Below are positions 1 through 8,507 of a stretch of 64,000 nucleotides of DNA, in pieces. A program made the position numbers and the translations under genes. Positions within the stretch are counted from its first letter, which is position 1; every line of letters begins with the position of its first letter. The notes below the pieces were generated by a model. That model did no database searches. It saw only the letters and a program-made list of their open reading frames with translations, and was not told where the DNA came from. The stretch comes from CALGDE01 sp964655355 (GTDB lineage: Bacteria > Cyanobacteriota > Cyanobacteriia > CACIAM-69d), in contig CAZZMD010000001.1 in the NCBI GenBank assembly GCA_964655355.1, forward strand, positions 124,001-188,000. The letters are read 5' to 3'.

Positions 1-1270
1 CCCGATACTCCGCATCCATCACAGACTGCCGCTTCGGCTGCGGTGGCGCTTCCGACTCCGGCGGCAAATTCAGCGGTTTGCGATCGCCCCGACGGCCCTG
101 GGACCGGCCCGACGGAGACGCAATCACCTCCTCCGACTCCCCATAATCAGCAGCCCTGCGGGAATTTTCCCGTTTCGCAGACTCCGATCCCCCAGGCCTT
201 TCCCCCGGTTTTCTCTCCCCAAGGGTAATGGGCGGTCGCGAGGGCCCACCGTCAGCAGGCGACCCCCTAGGCGACACCTTAGGCGGCACATCCACCGGCG
301 GCGGCGTAATTATCGGCCGGGGAGCCGGCGCTGGGGACGAAGTCGATGGCGGTGCCGGTGGTGGAGGTGGGGGCGGTGCCGGTGGCGGCGTCGATCGCCC
401 CCCAGCCCTCGCATCTTCAGCCCCAGCACCAGCACCATCCCCCTCAACATCCCCATCCTCGCGATAACGATAGGAATAAACCGACCCAGACTGCCGCTCC
501 TCCACCGGACGCCCAGCCTTCTCAAAATTTTTCAGTTGGGGAGTAGGCTCCGAATCACGCCTATCAGCACGCTCCGTCCGCTCCGTCCGCTCCGCCCCAG
601 ACTCTTCTGGACGGCGAGACGCCCCAGGGCGAGACTCCCCAGGCTGAGCACCCCCAGTCACCGGCGACGGATCCGAAGAAACCGGGGATTGCTGACGCGA
701 TCGCGGCGGACGCCGCCCCGTCCCCGGCCGCACCCACGCCTCATCCTCATCCCACTCCGGCTCATAATCCCACCCCTGCCGCGATCGATTGGGCTCACTC
801 CACCCACCGATCACTTCTTCCAATTCGCCCTCCGGCGCTTCTTCCTCGCGAACCCGACGACGAGGCGATCGCCCCCGTTCAGCCGCCGCATCCCCAGCCC
901 CGCCAACACTCCACTCATCCTCAGGTCCAGCCGAAGCAGCCCCATCCCGACTCGAAGCCCCTGGCTCCTCCTCCCAAATCTCCTCCGCCAACGACTCCAC
1001 CACCTGCCGCCGGGACGATCCCCGCCGCGCCCCCGGCCGCGCCGCCCGCAACTCCGGCTCCCGCCGCGATCGCTGAGATCCCGACCCCAGCAGCATCAAC
1101 AACCCATTCCCCAGGACACCGATCGCGATCGCGCCCCCCATCCAAACCCCCAACGGCAACGCCACCAACGGCTGCCCCAACACCACCAAAGGCAACACCG
1201 TCGACAAATTCTGACCCACCACCATCAGCACGCCCACCAGGGCTGCCAGGAGCAACACCAACCGCCCCAT
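1..1270 (-). CDS. LapA-like N-terminal membrane protein, Pro/Arg-rich (partial, runs off the left edge)
   Basis: An uninterrupted minus-strand frame of 423 codons runs from ATG at 1270 to the window edge; the other two minus frames are full of stops, and HIP1 sites lie inside it. Residues 1-63 hold two hydrophobic segments (MGRLVLLLAALVGVLMVVG, then a second ending GNGLLMLLG), the layout of LapA/DUF1049-type cyanobacterial proteins. The rest is low complexity: acidic and Arg/Glu-rich stretches (ERTERTERADRR), a run of prolines near residue 305 and a motif SVYSYRYRED. That suggests a membrane anchor with a long disordered cytoplasmic tail. The plus-strand frames here are Pro/Arg shadows. Function unknown; the LapA relation rests on the N-terminus only. 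Confidence 0.6.
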   Translation of the reverse strand, partial: MGRLVLLLAALVGVLMVVGQNLSTVLPLVVLGQPLVALPLGVWMGGAIAIGVLGNGLLMLLGSGSQRSRREPELRAARPGARRGSSRRQVVESLAEEIWEEEPGASSRDGAASAGPEDEWSVGGAGDAAAERGRSPRRRVREEEAPEGELEEVIGGWSEPNRSRQGWDYEPEWDEDEAWVRPGTGRRPPRSRQQSPVSSDPSPVTGGAQPGESRPGASRRPEESGAERTERTERADRRDSEPTPQLKNFEKAGRPVEERQSGSVYSYRYREDGDVEGDGAGAGAEDARAGGRSTPPPAPPPPPPPAPPSTSSPAPAPRPIITPPPVDVPPKVSPRGSPADGGPSRPPITLGERKPGERPGGSESAKRENSRRAADYGESEEVIASPSGRSQGRRGDRKPLNLPPESEAPPQPKRQSVMDAEYR

Positions 1271-1490
1271 CAGCACTGCCCCCTACAAACTCATCAACAT
1301 CATCAAAACCGCGACCATCAAAACCGCGCCATATCTCCTAAGCATCCTACTCTTCCCTTCCTCCCCAATCCTCTCCCCCCAACACCATTGTAAATAAATA
1401 TAATTTTGTAGTTTTAGATACAGAAAAGGTTCTATAGTTTATTCACGAGCTCAGAAAGCTCATGTCCTTCGTCCTGGGAGACCACTCGCT

Positions 1491-1694
1491 ATGACTACTA
1501 CTAATGATCGCGCCCGTGCCCTCATGATGCGCCGCCACCAAACCATCAAGCACCGTCAGCAGACCCTGCTCTGCCGGTCAAGCGCCATCGCAAGCTTAGG
1601 CAGCACCGCCGTTGACCACTACAGTCGCATCCAGGGCAAACTCGATCCCGCTGTCAGCCAAGGCTGCTCCCCCAGCGGCGTCGCCCTGAGCTAG
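1491..1694 (+). CDS. small basic protein, unknown
   Basis: This 67-codon gene starts at ATG 1491, with GGGAG about nine bases upstream. The N-terminal half is Arg/His/Gln-rich (RARALMMRRHQTIKHRQQ), predicted helical and basic; there is no membrane segment. The upstream 100 bp are AT-rich (around 1390-1445) and look like a promoter region divergent from the LapA-like gene. A strong terminator lies about 120 bp downstream. It resembles short cyanobacterial proteins with a helical basic N-terminus, but I do not recognise the family and assign no function. Confidence 0.45.
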   Translation: MTTTNDRARALMMRRHQTIKHRQQTLLCRSSAIASLGSTAVDHYSRIQGKLDPAVSQGCSPSGVALS

Positions 1695-1815
1695 GCACCG
1701 CCAAACGGATCGTCTTCGGGCACTACTCTCCACTCCGTACACTGTGTGGACCTATGGAGCGCTTAGGCCGCTTGAGACTGATGTCACTTATGCGCATCCT
1801 TTAAGGATCCACCTT

Positions 1816-1842
1816 GACCCCCAGTGACCCTGGGGGTCTTTT
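1816..1842 (+). terminator. Rho-independent terminator
   Basis: Perfect 9-bp arms GACCCCCAG / CTGGGGGTC around a 5-nt loop are followed by TTTT. It ends the transcript of the small gene at 1491, or of a separate short RNA starting in 1695-1815. Confidence 0.8.
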
Positions 1843-1863
1843 GCATGGCAGATGCATGGCAGA
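1842..1863. repeat. 11-bp tandem duplication
   Basis: TGCATGGCAGA occurs twice in perfect tandem directly after the terminator T-run. Confidence 0.8.
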
Positions 1864-2180
1864 CATACCCGCCCTTTCTGTCCTCCTGACGTCCTATTCA
1901 GAAACACTTTGGCCGAGGCCCCAGGCTTCCCTTCAGGGCTACCACAAGCATCGGGGCGATTCTTGGTAGAATGCGAGGCGGGATATTGATATATCTAATG
2001 GAAACAGTGAAATACTAAATCCATCAGGGCTTCGACCGCCCAAGCCGATTTCCCAAGGACATTAGTTTTAGTTGATGTCCATGGGAGCCGTAGGGGGCGA
2101 TCGCACATCCCTGCCATTATTTTCGTTGGTTTTATCCAAAACATCCAAAGACTTGAGACTTTAGACTTTAGAGGTTGATC
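1864..2180 (+). promoter_or_regulatory. psbO upstream region
   Basis: No gene is seen in this stretch. It contains an AT-rich patch around 1982-2020 and, right before psbO, a 7-bp tandem duplication AGACTTT x2 (2156-2169) leading into the GAGG ribosome-binding site. Presumed psbO promoter and leader; no specific operator is recognised. Confidence 0.4.
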
Positions 2181-3008
2181 ATGAGATTCCGCGCTTTGAT
2201 CGCCGCACTGGTTGCGATCTGCCTGGGCGTCCTCACCGCATGTGCTGATGCCCCCGGAGGCAACGGTGCCCCCCTAACCTACGAAGACATTCGTAACACC
2301 GGACTGGCGAACAACTGCCCGTCCATCACGTCCGTCAGCCGAGGCAGCATTCCCCTGGATGCGGGCACGAGCTACGCGATCAATTCCCTGTGCCTACAAC
2401 CTGAACAATATTTCGTGAAGGAAGAGGGAGTGAATAAGCGTAAGGAAGCTGAGTTTGTTCAGGGTCGTGTGTTGACCCGCAAGACCAGCTCCCTGGATCA
2501 AATTCAAGGTCCTGTGGAAGTCCAGGCCGATGGCAGCTTGAAATTCATCGAAACGGACGGATTTGATTTCCAAGCCATCACCGTTCTGCTCCCCGGCGGC
2601 GAGGAAGTGCCCTTCCTGTTCACCATCAAAAAATTGATTGCCTCCACCGAGCCCGGTTCGGCCATCCTCAACGGTTCCACCGACTTTGAGGGCGACTTCT
2701 TCGTACCGTCCTACCGGGGTGCGACTTTCCTGGATCCCAAGGGACGCGGTATCGCCAGCGGCTATGACAACGCAGTTGCGCTGCCGGGTCAAGCCGATAA
2801 CGATGAGCTGGTCCGGGAAAATGTGAAGAGCTATGACCTGGGTGAAGGGCATATCTCCTTGCAGATTACGAAGGTTGAGCCCAACACCAATGAGTTTGAA
2901 GGCACCTTCGTTAGCGTTCAGCCGTCCGACACAGACTTAGGTTCGAAAGAGCCCCTGGATGTGAAGATCATTGGCTCGTTCTATGGCTTGCTCGAGGAGC
3001 AGATTTAG
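2181..3008 (+). CDS. psbO: photosystem II manganese-stabilizing protein PsbO
   Basis: PsbO, 275 aa, is the extrinsic 33-kDa lumenal protein that stabilises the Mn4CaO5 oxygen-evolving cluster. The family signatures are clear: LTYEDIRNTGLANNCP at the mature N-terminus, the paired cysteines of the disulfide (NNCP and SLCLQ), and a C-terminus ending FYGLLEEQI. The first ~25 residues are a signal peptide ending LTACADAP, a lipobox-like sequence. ATG 2181 is preferred over TTG 2175 because GAGG sits six bases upstream. It is monocistronic, with its own hairpin terminator directly downstream. Confidence 0.97.
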   Translation: MRFRALIAALVAICLGVLTACADAPGGNGAPLTYEDIRNTGLANNCPSITSVSRGSIPLDAGTSYAINSLCLQPEQYFVKEEGVNKRKEAEFVQGRVLTRKTSSLDQIQGPVEVQADGSLKFIETDGFDFQAITVLLPGGEEVPFLFTIKKLIASTEPGSAILNGSTDFEGDFFVPSYRGATFLDPKGRGIASGYDNAVALPGQADNDELVRENVKSYDLGEGHISLQITKVEPNTNEFEGTFVSVQPSDTDLGSKEPLDVKIIGSFYGLLEEQI

Positions 3009-3027
3009 TCAGCCGAATCGTCAACCG

Positions 3028-3079
3028 AAATCTTTCCTGAGCAGCTCGGCGTAGCCGGGTCATAACTCAGGAAAGATTT
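3028..3079 (+). terminator. psbO terminator, long hairpin
   Basis: AAATCTTTCCTGAG pairs perfectly with CTCAGGAAAGATTT (14-bp arms). The loop contains a second small stem CGGC-GTA-GCCG. It lies 20 bp after the psbO stop. Confidence 0.8.
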
Positions 3080-3100
3080 ACAAATTTACATACAAATCCC

Positions 3101-3157
3101 TTCGATGGCATCCCATCGAATCCCCAGGTCCGGAATTTCCATGAAGGAGATTCCGGA
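3101..3157. repeat. two further inverted repeats after psbO
   Basis: TTCGATGG / CCATCGAA (3101-3120, 4-nt loop) and TCCGGAAT / ATTCCGGA (3129-3157, 13-nt loop) are both perfect. With the terminator they form a row of three hairpins. Confidence 0.7.
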
Positions 3158-3474
3158 TCGCTTTTATGGGATAGGAGCGGAAACAAAGCGGAAACGAATA
3201 GGGCTGATATCGTAGGCACAGCATGCATTACAGCGGATGGGGGGCGGAGATAGGGCAGTCCAAAACGGGGGCGATCGCCGGGCCAGATCCCACGAAACAT
3301 CGATGCAGATTACAGTTGCCCTGTGACCGGAGACACACCGTCAGGGGTGTCACCCCCCTAGGATCTGTATCGAGTTCCGACGCTGCCGACGCTGCCGACG
3401 CTGTTATTCAGACTGGGCGGTATCGGTCTGCACTGACCTTCGCACTCCATCCACGCCTCTCCATCCAGGTGACT
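3158..3474 (+). promoter_or_regulatory. sigF upstream region with 9-bp triplet repeat
   Basis: The frame stays open upstream of sigF but does not look coding. CCGACGCTG occurs three times in tandem at 3377-3403, about 70 bp before the sigF start. Presumed promoter and leader. Confidence 0.4.
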
Positions 3475-4263
3475 ATGACTGCTGCTACTTCCTGCACCAA
3501 GACCCAGGCCCTCAAGACGCGCTCCTTTGAGCTACTGTCGGCCTATCGCCAGTCCCCATCCACCAGCGTCCGCAACAAGCTGGTAGAGCTTAATATCGGT
3601 TTAGTTCGCAAGGAAGCCTACCGATGGATTGGCCAATGTAGCGAAGGGTACGATGACCTGCTACAAATTGGCAGTCTGGGGTTGATTCGAGCCATTGAGC
3701 GGTTTGACCCCACCAAAGGCGCTGCATTTAGTTCCTTCGCCCTGCCCTACATTCGCGGCGAGATTCAGCACTATCTACGCGATCGCAGCACCTCTATTAG
3801 AATTCCCAGACGCTTCCTAGAATTACAGCACCGAGCCTCGCAGATTTCCCAACGCTTTTTAGATACCTACGGGCGATCGCCAACGGAACAGGAAATTGCC
3901 CAAGAATTGGATATTACGCTTCAGCAGTGGCAAGACACCCGCCTCGCCTGTCAAAACCGTTCCCTGCTGAGCCTTGACGCGCCCCTGGCGGAAACCGACA
4001 ACAGTTCTTCCTCCCTCGGAGACAGCGTCCTAGACCGGAAATATCACAGTTTCCAACTGGCAGAGGAAGATCGCCTTCGCCTACAACAGGCCCTCGTACA
4101 CCTGGAATCCCGCACCCGCGACATTCTGGAGTACGTGTTTTTGCAAGATTTAACCCAGAAGGAAGTGGCGGAACAACTCGGCATCAGTGCCGTCACAGTA
4201 TCCCGACGTGTCCGTAAAGGACTGGACGCCTTGAAATGCCTCATGGTGAAAGGCGACGAGTAA
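3475..4263 (+). CDS. sigF: RNA polymerase sigma factor SigF (group 3)
   Basis: This 262-aa sigma-70 family protein resembles the SigF/SigB/WhiG branch. Region 2 is visible at about residues 40-105 (LNIGLVRKEAYRWI, YDDLLQIGSLGLIRAIERFDP, FSSFALPYIRGEIQHYLRD), region 3 at about 125-150 (YGRSPTEQEIAQEL), and region 4 at the C-terminus (LQDLTQKEVAEQLGISAVTVSRRV). SigF of cyanobacteria is known to direct pilin and motility genes. The start at ATG 3475 gives the usual family length; a longer in-frame extension upstream is not credible. The PilP-like lipoprotein gene follows after 45 bp, probably in the same operon. Confidence 0.9.
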   Translation: MTAATSCTKTQALKTRSFELLSAYRQSPSTSVRNKLVELNIGLVRKEAYRWIGQCSEGYDDLLQIGSLGLIRAIERFDPTKGAAFSSFALPYIRGEIQHYLRDRSTSIRIPRRFLELQHRASQISQRFLDTYGRSPTEQEIAQELDITLQQWQDTRLACQNRSLLSLDAPLAETDNSSSSLGDSVLDRKYHSFQLAEEDRLRLQQALVHLESRTRDILEYVFLQDLTQKEVAEQLGISAVTVSRRVRKGLDALKCLMVKGDE

Positions 4264-4308
4264 GCTCTGATTGGTTACAATTTGAGCACATCCCCTTGGA
4301 GAAGGATT

Positions 4309-5139
4309 ATGGTCTCTGGCTTCGCTCGATTTGCTGTCCTAGCTGCCCTAGTGGGCTTGACCGCAGGGTGCGGTGGTTCACCGGAACCGTCCCCCGACGC
4401 CAGCCCGTCACCGGATGCGGAGGGCGAAGCCAGTCCCGCCCCAGAAGATGGCGCAGCGGTTCCACCCGCCGCCAATTTTGATGCCCCTTTGGTTCCCGGC
4501 AATGATGCTGGCGCACCCGGAGGAATCGGCATTGCCCGCTTAATTGCGCCGACCAACCCCGATGCCCGGGCACGGGAAGCGGAAAAGGCACTCCGAGAGC
4601 AGGGCACCGAGAATCGTGATCCCTTCGCCATTCCCCTAACCATTTCCCCCTCCGTCCAAACCACCGATGGTGACGGCGAAGGGGCAAGACGAGCGGCAGC
4701 GGCGCGCCCTAGTCCCATTGCGATTCCCCCTCAAGTTCCTCCTATTGTGACGGCGCCATCCCCCGCGCCCAGCCCCAGTGCCTCCTCAGGAAGTTCCTCC
4801 GGCAGCAGTTCCGCCCAGGCATCCGAATCCGCGCCGGAACGCGCAGTGGAAGCGGCACCTCCGGGTCCGCCGGCTCCCTCAGAGGCTGAAGCAGTCTTAG
4901 TGACCGGCGTGGTGCAGGTTGGCAATGATTACAAAATTGTCGTGGAGGTCCCCGGTGAGCGGACTGCACGGTATGTCTCCGTGGGCGATCGCCTGGGTAA
5001 TGGCGACGTGCTGGTGAAGCGGGTGGAATTGGACGAGCTGATGGATCCGATTGTGGTCTTCGAGCAATACGGGCAAGAAGTGCTAAAACCGGTGGGAGAG
5101 GCCCCTGCCGAGCAGGTTGCCGTAGCCCCCAGCCGGTAA
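4309..5139 (+). CDS. PilP-like lipoprotein
   Basis: A 276-aa protein with a lipoprotein signal (VLAALVGLTAGCGG, Cys 21), a long Pro/Ser/Ala-rich linker, and a C-terminal ~75-residue beta-rich domain (LVTGVVQVGNDYKIVVEVPG, then YVSVGDRLGNGDVLVKRV). The NRDPF motif in the middle plus this C-terminal domain match the general plan of PilP, the inner-membrane lipoprotein that links the PilMNO platform to the PilQ secretin. GGAGAAGG seven bases before ATG 4309 fixes the start. It sits 45 bp behind sigF, the sigma factor for type IV pili in cyanobacteria, which fits. The PilP relation is by pattern, not alignment. Confidence 0.6.
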   Translation: MVSGFARFAVLAALVGLTAGCGGSPEPSPDASPSPDAEGEASPAPEDGAAVPPAANFDAPLVPGNDAGAPGGIGIARLIAPTNPDARAREAEKALREQGTENRDPFAIPLTISPSVQTTDGDGEGARRAAAARPSPIAIPPQVPPIVTAPSPAPSPSASSGSSSGSSSAQASESAPERAVEAAPPGPPAPSEAEAVLVTGVVQVGNDYKIVVEVPGERTARYVSVGDRLGNGDVLVKRVELDELMDPIVVFEQYGQEVLKPVGEAPAEQVAVAPSR

Positions 5140-5305
5140 TCACGCTGATCGCATCCCACCGATCAAACCCCGCTGATCGCATTTGATCGTCACATCGCTC
5201 GCTGGACCGGGAGGGTATCGGTATCCCTAGGACCGCCCGCTGGCAGGCGCGATCGCCCCTTTTTCCCCATATACCCCTCCACCGTTGAGCAGCAGGTACC
5301 CCTCT

Positions 5306-5839
5306 ATGAGCGCTTCAGTGGCCCTTCGGTCCCTTTCGATGGCATTGGCAAGTTGTATGGTGACCCTGGGGAGCGCCAGCTTATCTCCCGCCCGGGCGCA
5401 GAACACTTGGCCGCCAGGGTTTTACCGTCGCGTCAATGAATATCGCATCCGGTATATTTCCGAAGACGACCGCATGTGTCAGGTGATGAATAGCCACCAG
5501 ATGCGAGCCTTTGGCGGAACAGACCAGGTGCGGATCGTGGGCTCCCGCTCCACCTATGACCGCGATCGCCCCAACACCGGCACCTGCCCCTGGCCCGACG
5601 GATTGTATCGGGAAAGTCGCTGGCGGGGCATCTGGCAATACTTGTTTACAAGCGACAACCAACGGTATTACTGCAACATCACCACGCCCCAGCATTTGCG
5701 AGCCTATATTCCCGAGGAAGCCACCAACGCCAACTTATTTGTATTGACCGTGCCGAATCGGTCCCGATTGGGGCTTCACCGCAAGTGGGGGGGCGATTGT
5801 GCCTGGCCCGGGCGCGGCGACAATAACACGCCTAACTAG
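5306..5839 (+). CDS. secreted protein, unknown
   Basis: A 177-aa protein whose signal peptide ends SLSPARAQ^NTW. The mature part has repeated aromatic/cysteine motifs: FYRRVNEYRIRYISEDDRMC, CPWPDGLYRESRW and WGGDCAWPG near the C-terminus. Four cysteines suggest disulfides outside the cytoplasm. ATG 5306 places the signal peptide correctly. There is no obvious operon partner (166 bp after the PilP-like gene, 237 bp before psaE). I do not recognise the family. Confidence 0.7.
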   Translation: MSASVALRSLSMALASCMVTLGSASLSPARAQNTWPPGFYRRVNEYRIRYISEDDRMCQVMNSHQMRAFGGTDQVRIVGSRSTYDRDRPNTGTCPWPDGLYRESRWRGIWQYLFTSDNQRYYCNITTPQHLRAYIPEEATNANLFVLTVPNRSRLGLHRKWGGDCAWPGRGDNNTPN

Positions 5840-6076
5840 CGACCATCAGCGAGGCTTACCGGCGTCCCAGATTGGGATCCATCGCCCCTTTGATATCCCA
5901 GAAGAGTCCCACAAATATCGACGGGATTGTCAATAAAACTTAAAGTGTCCCCCCATCTGAAACAAGGTTTGGGATAGTAGGCTTAAAGCTCAGCGTGTTG
6001 AGGGCTATCACGGTTCCCGACCCCCTGAATTTTATGTCTTGATTGACCTAAATCATTAAGAGAGGAGAGTAAAACT

Positions 6077-6262
6077 ATGCCTAAGCGTGGCGATATGGTT
6101 CGCGTCCTGCGTCCTGAATCCTACTGGTACCGGGACGTTGGCAAGGTTGCATCCGTGGACCAAAGCGGTATTAAGTACTCCGTGATTGTCCGTTTTGAGA
6201 AGGTAAACTACGCCAACATCAATTCCAATAACTTTTCCCCTGAAGAGCTGGAAGTTGTGTAG
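6077..6262 (+). CDS. psaE: photosystem I subunit IV, PsaE
   Basis: A 61-aa peripheral PSI subunit with an SH3-like fold on the stromal side that helps dock ferredoxin and cyclic electron flow. The sequence MPKRGDMVRVLRPESYWYRD and the following VGKVASVDQSG and YPVIVRF-like strands are diagnostic. A strong AGAGGAGAG ribosome-binding site precedes the ATG. mutM follows after 132 bp in the same direction. Confidence 0.97.
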   Translation: MPKRGDMVRVLRPESYWYRDVGKVASVDQSGIKYSVIVRFEKVNYANINSNNFSPEELEVV

Positions 6263-6394
6263 CACAAGTCAAGCCATTGATTAACGGTATCAAGCAATTT
6301 TGTACGCAACGTTTCGACGGATCGTTGAGGCAAATTTGTCGGATCAGTTAGCATTGCTTGGCTGGCTCATCTATTTTTTAAGCGCCGAGGATCA

Positions 6395-7297
6395 ATGCCA
6401 GAGTTGCCTGAAGTCGAAACCGTTCGGCGGGGGTTACAGCGGCTGACCCTCGGTTTTGTCGTGGATGGGGTGGAGGCGCGATTGCCTCGGACGATCGCCC
6501 CCCCCGAGACGGCCGAAGGCTTCACCCAAGGGCTCGTGGGCAGTTGTCTAACGGGATGGCAGCGACGGGGAAAGTATTTATTGGGGCAATTGGGACCCTC
6601 CTCAGGCACCGGCGATCGCGGCTGGCTGGGGGTACATCTTCGGATGACGGGGCAATTGCTCTGGGTGGATCCCCAAACGCCGGTGAGTAAGCATACGCGG
6701 GTAAGACTGCTGGGGCGATCGCGGGATGGCTCGCGGGATTCAAAAAATAGCTCCGGCGAAAAACCTTGGGAGTTGCGTTACGTCGACCAACGGACCTTTG
6801 GACGATTGTGGTGGGTACCGCCGGGGATCGATCCGCCGACCGTGATGACCGGTTTGCAGAAGTTGGGACCGGAACCCTTTTCTGACGAATTTTCCCTGGA
6901 TTATTTACGGCGATCGCTCCGGAATCGCAAGCGCACCATCAAGGCAGCCCTGCTGGATCAGGCCCTGGTGGCGGGCATTGGCAATATTTACGCGGACGAA
7001 GCCCTATTTTTAAGCGGGATTCATCCCCAGATCCTCTGTGCCGATTTAGCGGAGGAGTCGGGCGATCGCCTGGAAAAACTACGGGACAAAATCGTTGAGG
7101 TGTTGGAGGCCAGCATTGAGGCCGGGGGCACCACCTTTAGCGATTTTGTGGGGGTTACGGGGATCAATGGCAATTATGGCGGCGAGGCTTGGGTCTATGG
7201 ACGCGATGGACAGTCCTGCAAAGTCTGCGGGACCAGTTTGGAGCGGGTCAAAATTGTCGGGCGATCGTCCCATTTTTGTCCCCAATGCCAGCGATAA
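6395..7297 (+). CDS. mutM: formamidopyrimidine-DNA glycosylase (Fpg/MutM)
   Basis: A 300-aa bifunctional glycosylase/AP-lyase that removes 8-oxoguanine and formamidopyrimidines. The catalytic N-terminus PELPEVETVRRGL (Pro2, Glu3) is intact, as are the lysine loop (RRGKYLL), the helix-two-turn-helix (LLDQALVAGIGNIYADEALF) and the C-terminal zinc finger (CKVCGTSLERVKIVGRSSHF then CPQC). It carries a ~15-residue insert around residues 105-120 (SRDGSRDSKNSSGEK). It lies between psaE and ndhO, with xth just beyond, so two base-excision repair genes bracket a photosynthesis gene. Confidence 0.96.
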   Translation: MPELPEVETVRRGLQRLTLGFVVDGVEARLPRTIAPPETAEGFTQGLVGSCLTGWQRRGKYLLGQLGPSSGTGDRGWLGVHLRMTGQLLWVDPQTPVSKHTRVRLLGRSRDGSRDSKNSSGEKPWELRYVDQRTFGRLWWVPPGIDPPTVMTGLQKLGPEPFSDEFSLDYLRRSLRNRKRTIKAALLDQALVAGIGNIYADEALFLSGIHPQILCADLAEESGDRLEKLRDKIVEVLEASIEAGGTTFSDFVGVTGINGNYGGEAWVYGRDGQSCKVCGTSLERVKIVGRSSHFCPQCQR

Positions 7298-7451
7298 CGA
7301 GCGATAGGGAAAAGCATAAGGGGGACAATATCCCGTCCGGCAGCACCAATGGGTAAAATCAAGGACTAGACGGGCATTGTGAGTTTCACCCACCCGCCGA
7401 ATGATTGCCACTGCGATCGCTCCTATTCCCTTACCCCTATTTCCTGAGACT

Positions 7452-7676
7452 ATGCCAGCCAAAAAGATCAAAAAAGGAACCATGGTTCGCGCCATCCGTG
7501 AGGCATTGGAAGGCAGTGTGGAAGCCCAGGCGAGCGATCAGCGCTTTCCGTCCTATGTCTTCGAGACCGACGGGGAAATTTTGGAATTGGAAGGGGATTA
7601 TGTCCTGGTAAAGTGGGGAGCCGTTCCGACCCCCAATGTCTGGCTGCGGTTGGATCAGTTGGAAGTTCAGGAATAA
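7452..7676 (+). CDS. ndhO: NAD(P)H-quinone oxidoreductase subunit O, NdhO
   Basis: A 74-aa cyanobacteria/plastid-specific subunit of NDH-1, which serves cyclic electron flow and respiration. The signature is KKGTMVRAIREALEGSVEAQ and the C-terminal VPTPNVWLRLDQLEVQE. ATG 7452 matches the family N-terminus (MPAKKIKKG); an upstream in-frame ATG at 7401 would add a 17-residue extension absent from the family. xth follows after 41 bp. Confidence 0.93.
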   Translation: MPAKKIKKGTMVRAIREALEGSVEAQASDQRFPSYVFETDGEILELEGDYVLVKWGAVPTPNVWLRLDQLEVQE

Positions 7677-7717
7677 TCGGCGTTTAGACTTCTTCAGCGC
7701 CCTAGAAGCAAGACCCT

Positions 7718-8500
7718 ATGAAAATCACCACCTGGAATGTGAACTCCATCCGCACCCGTTTGGAGCACGTCACCGACTGGCTGGATGCCAATCCCGTCGA
7801 CGTGCTGTGTGTCCAGGAGACCAAGGTGCAGGATAAGCAATTTCCCCTAGACACCTTCCGCGATCGCAATCTCCAGGTGGAATTTTTTGGGCAAAAATCC
7901 TATAACGGCGTGGCGCTGATTAGCCAAGAACCACTCACGGACGTTTCCCGAGGTTTTAGTGCCGTCTTGGGGGAGTCCGTCGCCGAGTGGGACGAGCAAA
8001 AGCGGGTGATCACCGGCAAGCTGGGGGACGTGCAGGTGGTGAATTTATACGTCCCCAACGGATCGGCGATCGCCAGCGACAAATATGACTACAAACTAGG
8101 CTGGCTAACGGTTCTCAAAGACTATCTCGCCAAACTGCTAGAGGACTCCCCCAAGCTTTGCGTCTGTGGAGACTTCAACATCGCCCTAGAAAATCACGAC
8201 ATCTACAAACCCGAAAAGGGCGGCAGCAATATCATGGCGTCGGATGCCGAGCGGGAAGCATTGCGATCGGTGCTGGAATTGGGACTGCGGGATTCCTTCC
8301 GAAAATTTACCGACGAGGGCGGCCACTATAGCTGGTGGGACTATCGCGCCGCCGGGTTTCAGCGTAATCGCGGCTGGCGCATCGATCATCTGTATCTATC
8401 CGACGCCCTCTACGACAGCGCCACCGAATGCGTCATTGATACAGAACCCCGCGGCCGGGAAAAACCCAGCGACCATACCCCCGTGACGGTAACGTTCTAG
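7718..8500 (+). CDS. xth: exodeoxyribonuclease III / AP endonuclease (Xth)
   Basis: A 260-aa exonuclease III-type AP endonuclease (endonuclease/exonuclease/phosphatase fold) that cleaves 5' of abasic sites. Motifs seen: TWNVNSIRTR, CVQETKV with the metal-binding Glu, NLYVPNG, CGDFNIA (Asp/Asn), RIDHLYLS and SDHTPV with the catalytic Asp-His. Length and motif order are normal. It is convergent with the histidine kinase gene, separated by only 7 bp. Confidence 0.95.
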   Translation: MKITTWNVNSIRTRLEHVTDWLDANPVDVLCVQETKVQDKQFPLDTFRDRNLQVEFFGQKSYNGVALISQEPLTDVSRGFSAVLGESVAEWDEQKRVITGKLGDVQVVNLYVPNGSAIASDKYDYKLGWLTVLKDYLAKLLEDSPKLCVCGDFNIALENHDIYKPEKGGSNIMASDAEREALRSVLELGLRDSFRKFTDEGGHYSWWDYRAAGFQRNRGWRIDHLYLSDALYDSATECVIDTEPRGREKPSDHTPVTVTF

Positions 8501-8507
8501 TCCGGCG

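Noticed and set aside
43..1393. Pro/Arg-rich open frames on the plus strand
   Set aside because: They are shadows of the minus-strand LapA-like gene; composition is skewed and no starts have ribosome-binding sites.
3067..3300. 77-codon minus-strand ORF after psbO
   Set aside because: It runs through the hairpin array and has no family likeness or ribosome-binding site.
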